A stretch of 37,362 nt of DNA from Pseudomonas sp. C2B4 (GTDB taxonomy: Bacteria; Pseudomonadota; Gammaproteobacteria; Pseudomonadales; Pseudomonadaceae): NCBI RefSeq assembly GCF_013359695.1, contig NZ_JABFMU010000060.1:1-37362 (forward strand), read 5' to 3'. Positions 34,677 through 37,362 of this stretch are shown here, piece by piece. Position 1 is the first letter of the stretch. Every line of letters starts with the position of its first letter. The notes beneath the pieces were generated by a model that was not told the DNA's origin, ran no database searches, and saw nothing but the letters and a program-made list of their open reading frames with translations. The position numbers and the translations under genes were made by a program.

Positions 34677-35563
34677 AGACGCCATTGCTGATCAGTGCCC
34701 TGCTGCTCCTCGGCGCCGCACTCCTGCTCCTCGCCAGCCTGCTGGAACAGCGTCGGCGGGCCCGCCAGATCGCCCAGCGCCTGGATGGAAAAACTGCTGG
34801 CGACAACCGTTTCAGCCAGTGGCTGCATGCATTGGGCGCCAGCCGGGTCGGACAGAAAGCGGTCAACCTCGACAATGAAACCCAGACCCTGCTCAACCGC
34901 CTGGGCTGGCGCAGCGCACGGCAACGCACGTTGTTCGCCGCGTTTCAGGTGGGCGTGCCGGTGCTGGCGCTGGCCTTGAGCCTGCTGATCCAGGGGCTGT
35001 TTTTTCCGGTGGTGGAAAGCCACTGGATCGCCCCGGCCTTTGCCACCGGCATCGGGTACCTCTTGCCCAAACGCCTGCTGGCGGCCGCCGCGCTACACCG
35101 ACAAAAACAATTGGCCCTTGAAACCTCAACCTTCATCGCCCTCCTGCGCATCCTGTTCGAATCGGGCATGGCCGTAGAACAATCGCTGAGGGTGTTGAGC
35201 ATTGAAGGCAAACAACTGTTGCCTAATTTGACCCATGAACTGCGCCTGGTGCTGGCTCGGGTCGATTCCGGCCTGGAACTGGGCGAAGAACTGAACAAGA
35301 CCACCCGATTGCTGGGCGTAGACGAATTCACCGACACCTGCGTGATCCTCCAGCAGCTGATCCATCAGGGTGGCGGTGCCATGAAATCCCTGCTGTCGCT
35401 CAAGCAATTGCTCGATGACCGGCGCCTGACGCGCCTGCAGGAATACATCTCCAAGATGTCCGCCAAAATGTCCGTCGTGATGATGCTGTTTCTCTTCCCG
35501 GCGTTGTTGATCGTACTGGCCGGCCCGGGTTTCACCGCCCTGGCCCGGGCCTTTGCTTCCTAG
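34673..35563 (+). CDS. tadC: Flp pilus inner-membrane platform protein TadC
   Basis: This 296-residue protein has a first membrane helix at about 4-21, two around 100-145 and a last one at about 265-290, with the F domain between (ALLRILFESGMAVEQSLRVL). The frame is open 31 codons upstream inside tadB. The ATG at 34673, which overlaps the tadB stop, is the natural start. It partners with TadB. Confidence 0.9.
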   Translation: MKTPLLISALLLLGAALLLLASLLEQRRRARQIAQRLDGKTAGDNRFSQWLHALGASRVGQKAVNLDNETQTLLNRLGWRSARQRTLFAAFQVGVPVLALALSLLIQGLFFPVVESHWIAPAFATGIGYLLPKRLLAAAALHRQKQLALETSTFIALLRILFESGMAVEQSLRVLSIEGKQLLPNLTHELRLVLARVDSGLELGEELNKTTRLLGVDEFTDTCVILQQLIHQGGGAMKSLLSLKQLLDDRRLTRLQEYISKMSAKMSVVMMLFLFPALLIVLAGPGFTALARAFAS

Positions 35564-35573
35564 AGGGAACCTG

Positions 35574-36287
35574 ATGAAAGCATTGATTGCCGGTTTGAGT
35601 CTGCTGTTGCTGGGCGGTTGCGCGAGCAACGGACAGGCGCCCTGGGAAACCCTCACCAGCACCGCCAGTTGCGGCAAGTTGAACTCAGACCAACAGCTGG
35701 CCATGAATCTTGCCGATGACATGGCCAAGGACGGCAAACTGCACGCCAGCCTGGCCAACCTGCAAAACCTGCCGGACAACCTGGCCGATGTGCGCCTGCG
35801 CAAGGCCAAGGTCTATCGGCTGCTGGGCCGCAGCGAAGCCGAACCGCTGTACCGCAGCCTGCTGGGCAGTTGCCTGGCCGCCGAAGCCGAACATGGTCTG
35901 GGTCAACTCGCCGCCGCCAAGGGTGATAACGGCCTGGCACAGGCTCACCTGCAACGGGCCGCGCGCCTGTCGCCCACCGATGAAAAAATCCGCAACGACC
36001 TGGGGGTGGTGTACCTGAACCAATTGCGCGTCGAAGACGCGAAATTCGAGTTCCTCACCGCCATAGAACTCAGGCAAGGCGATCAATTGGCCGCGGTGAA
36101 CCTGGTCACCCTGCTGATCTACCAGGATGACTGGAGCCGCGCCGCCGAACTGGTCAGCCGCCTCGGCCTGAGCCCGGCACAAGTCACCGAAGCCCAGGCC
36201 CGCGCCGAGAAACTCAAGGCCCCTGCCAGGACAGGCCCAGCGGTCGCCGCCCAAGTCGCCGCCGTCACTCCGCCAACGCTTCAATAG
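35574..36287 (+). CDS. tadD: Flp pilus lipoprotein TadD (tetratricopeptide repeats)
   Basis: This 237-residue lipoprotein has a signal peptide with lipobox LLGGC (C16). Tetratricopeptide helices follow, with LYRSLLGSCLAAEAEHGLGQ and KIRNDLGVVYLNQLRVEDAK as clear repeats (about 85-185), then an Ala/Pro-rich C-terminal tail. TadD is a pilotin-like partner of the secretin. AGGGAAC precedes the ATG; a TTG 7 codons earlier is less likely. Confidence 0.88.
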   Translation: MKALIAGLSLLLLGGCASNGQAPWETLTSTASCGKLNSDQQLAMNLADDMAKDGKLHASLANLQNLPDNLADVRLRKAKVYRLLGRSEAEPLYRSLLGSCLAAEAEHGLGQLAAAKGDNGLAQAHLQRAARLSPTDEKIRNDLGVVYLNQLRVEDAKFEFLTAIELRQGDQLAAVNLVTLLIYQDDWSRAAELVSRLGLSPAQVTEAQARAEKLKAPARTGPAVAAQVAAVTPPTLQ

Positions 36288-36299
36288 GGAGAGCACAGG

Positions 36300-36575
36300 A
36301 TGAAACCCACTACCCTTTACTGCCTAGGCCTGCTGGCCCTGCCGCTGACCAGCCACGCCATCGACGCCGGCCCGGCCTCACCGCAACAACAGGAAACCGA
36401 AGGCTGGCTGCAACTGCAATCACGCAACACCGTCGCCTCCCCAAAACCGCAGACCGCCACCGCCACTGAGCGTGAATTGGCGATGCAGCGGTGGTTGAAG
36501 AGTTATCAGCATGAGATTCCGCAGTTCTTTGATCAGGATACGGGAGGGATGGTGGACAGTGGGTCGGGGGGATAG
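36300..36575 (+). CDS. DUF3613-type small exported protein
   Basis: This 91-residue protein has a signal peptide (about 1-20, SHA before IDAGPAS). A conserved WLQLQSRNTVAS and a MQRWLKSYQHEIPQFFDQD segment follow, matching the DUF3613 proteins that close the tad operon in pseudomonads (PA4298-like). The C-terminus is glycine/serine-rich. GGGAGAGCA lies ahead of the ATG, 12 bases after tadD. Its role in the pilus is unknown. Confidence 0.82.
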   Translation: MKPTTLYCLGLLALPLTSHAIDAGPASPQQQETEGWLQLQSRNTVASPKPQTATATERELAMQRWLKSYQHEIPQFFDQDTGGMVDSGSGG

Positions 36576-36604
36576 GCCTGGTTTTTTTTTGCGCCTGCCA
36601 GGCC
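36575..36604 (+). terminator. Possible terminator-like inverted repeat after the tad operon
   Basis: GGCCTGG (36575-36581) and CCAGGCC (36598-36604) can pair, but the T run is in the loop rather than after the stem, so termination here is doubtful. Confidence 0.3.
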
Positions 36605-36605
36605 G

Positions 36606-36673
36606 CCTTCGCGAGCAGGCTCGCTCCCACCGTTGAAACGCATTCCCCTGTGGGAGCGAGCCTGCTCGCGAAG
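36606..36673. repeat. Back-to-back REP pair
   Basis: A reverse REP, a linker of about 20 bases and a forward REP lie between the convergent DUF3613 and DUF6124-type genes. The orientation is opposite to the REPINs elsewhere, with the GTGGG arms facing inward. Confidence 0.88.
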
Positions 36674-36705
36674 AACGATAACGCGGTCTGTCTGTCCGCA
36701 TGCAG

Positions 36706-37059
36706 TTACGGAGGATCGAGATTATCCAGCGCCCGATTCACCGCCAGCTCACCCAGCATGATCACCTGCGCAATCCCCAGCAGAGTGCTGCGCTGCGACC
36801 CTTCCAGAAACGTCGCGAAATCACTGGCCATGACGCTTGCTGAAGCCAGCGACTCACAGGCATGAGCCAACAGGGTTTCGGTATCGATATCGGGGGCGAT
36901 GACAAACATCGTGCTGGGTTTGCGCACGACGGGTTCTTTATTTGTATTGAGGTAATGATCGAGGGCGCGGTCGGCGGCTTCGTGGAGTTTTTTTGAGTTG
37001 GGGGATTCGTAGGGGGAAATGGGGTCGGTTTCTGGGGGATTTGGGGTGGGTTTGATCAT
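36706..37059 (-). CDS. DUF6124-family (formerly DUF3077) small protein
   Basis: This 117-residue protein has a disordered, proline-rich start (MIKPTPNPPETDP), a short helix (KLHEAADRALDHYLN) and a C-terminal helical part (TETLLAHACESLASASVMAS, then LLGIAQVIMLGELAVNRALD). These match the DUF6124 proteins that occur in several copies in Pseudomonas genomes. Function is unknown. GGAGC precedes the ATG. The region upstream is unusually rich in inverted repeats and may be a structured leader. Confidence 0.8.
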   Translation of the reverse strand: MIKPTPNPPETDPISPYESPNSKKLHEAADRALDHYLNTNKEPVVRKPSTMFVIAPDIDTETLLAHACESLASASVMASDFATFLEGSQRSTLLGIAQVIMLGELAVNRALDNLDPP

Positions 37060-37307
37060 GGTGAAGCTCCATTCGTAAGTAGGAGTTCGCCATCACTGCG
37101 ACCAAGCAGAAGGGTGGCGAACTATACGCAGGTTGGTCGACCAGGGAATGGAAACCCGGCAGGGCGTAAGCCCTCCCACGCACAGCTCGCCATTAAGCAA
37201 GCATAAAAAAACCGCTCACGCGGTGCCGTGCGCCATTCTAAACCCGGGCGACCAAACCCGATCACTGATTTTTTCAGTGACAGACAAAGGCTAGAGATGG
37301 CGCTTCC
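37060..37307 (-). promoter_or_regulatory. Structured upstream region of the DUF6124-type gene
   Basis: The region holds no gene. Read on the minus strand it contains, in order: a 7-base stem (37262-37280); a hairpin with T run (37205-37224); a GGGC/GCCC hairpin (37162-37173); GGG/CCC around 37144-37157; and a perfect 9-base stem AGTTCGCCA/TGGCGAACT (37084-37123) with an inner CTGC/GCAG stem (37096-37109). TATAGT at about 37122-37127 is a possible -10. Three complementary heptamers (two CGACCAA, one TTGGTCG) allow alternative pairings. Confidence 0.6.
37205..37224 (-). terminator. Rho-independent terminator-like hairpin (minus strand)
   Basis: On the minus strand ACCGC-GTGA-GCGGT runs directly into seven T residues. 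It is either the end of a transcript from the right or an attenuator in the long leader of the DUF6124-type gene. Confidence 0.6.
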
Positions 37308-37362
37308 TGTAGTGGTCTAATGAAACCGGACACCCATTTAGGCGAGAATGCTCGCCAGATAG
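37308..37362 (+). mobile_element. Possible left end of an IS3-family insertion sequence (truncated by window)
   Basis: The stretch begins TGTAGTGGTCTAATGAAACC and continues with GGACACCC, the pattern common at IS3-family termini (TG start, conserved GGACACC). A GGCGAG/CTCGCC hairpin follows before the window ends. No transposase is visible, so this rests on the terminal pattern and memory of similar pseudomonad elements. Confidence 0.5.

Overview
The window looks like chromosomal DNA of a Pseudomonas of the fluorescens lineage. The evidence is high-GC coding sequence, many copies of the pseudomonad REP palindrome (GTGGGAGCGAGC... with CTCGCGAAGG), and gene neighbourhoods known from Pseudomonas: bauA/bauR, 8-oxoguanine deaminase and adenine deaminase, copZ/copA/cueR, and flp-rcp-tad. 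No tRNA, rRNA or CRISPR array lies inside the window. A strong minus-strand promoter at the far left edge resembles a ribosomal RNA operon promoter firing out of the window.

Left third (1-10.9 kb), nitrogen, nucleobase and beta-alanine metabolism. A beta-alanine:pyruvate aminotransferase and a CoA-acylating malonic/methylmalonic semialdehyde dehydrogenase form a minus-strand catabolic unit, with a divergent LysR regulator (BauR type). Next come a RutR-like TetR regulator and a YigZ protein, a short-chain dehydrogenase, 8-oxoguanine deaminase, a Ca2+/H+ antiporter and adenine deaminase. Taken together (inference), the region handles products of purine and pyrimidine breakdown.

Middle (10.9-28 kb), small separate modules. 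These are an ArsR-type regulator; a LysR regulator divergent from a quinol monooxygenase and a quinone-oxidoreductase-like enzyme; a 56-residue conserved-looking small protein; and a Bcr/CflA drug exporter. A complete copper module follows: copZ, a small exported protein, copA and cueR, with two CueR operators. Then come a RIO kinase, a dCache chemoreceptor, an AraC regulator, and a fatty-acid set (FadI thiolase divergent from a long FabG-type reductase and a MaoC dehydratase).

Right (28-36.6 kb), Flp/Tad pilus. A stand-alone receiver protein and the Flp pilin lie on the minus strand. Divergent from them is rcpC-rcpA-tadZ-tadA-tadB-tadC-tadD plus a DUF3613 protein, tightly packed with ATGA overlaps. 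The minor pseudopilins (TadE/F/G) and the prepilin peptidase are not present in the window, and TadZ lacks a canonical P-loop.

The right end holds a DUF6124-type small protein. Its upstream region is densely folded and contains three mutually complementary heptamers, which is the least explained structure in the window. The last ~55 bases look like the left end of an IS3-family insertion sequence. REP/REPIN elements sit at eleven points between genes. Two copies of an almost identical back-to-back REP pair lie about 4.8 kb apart.
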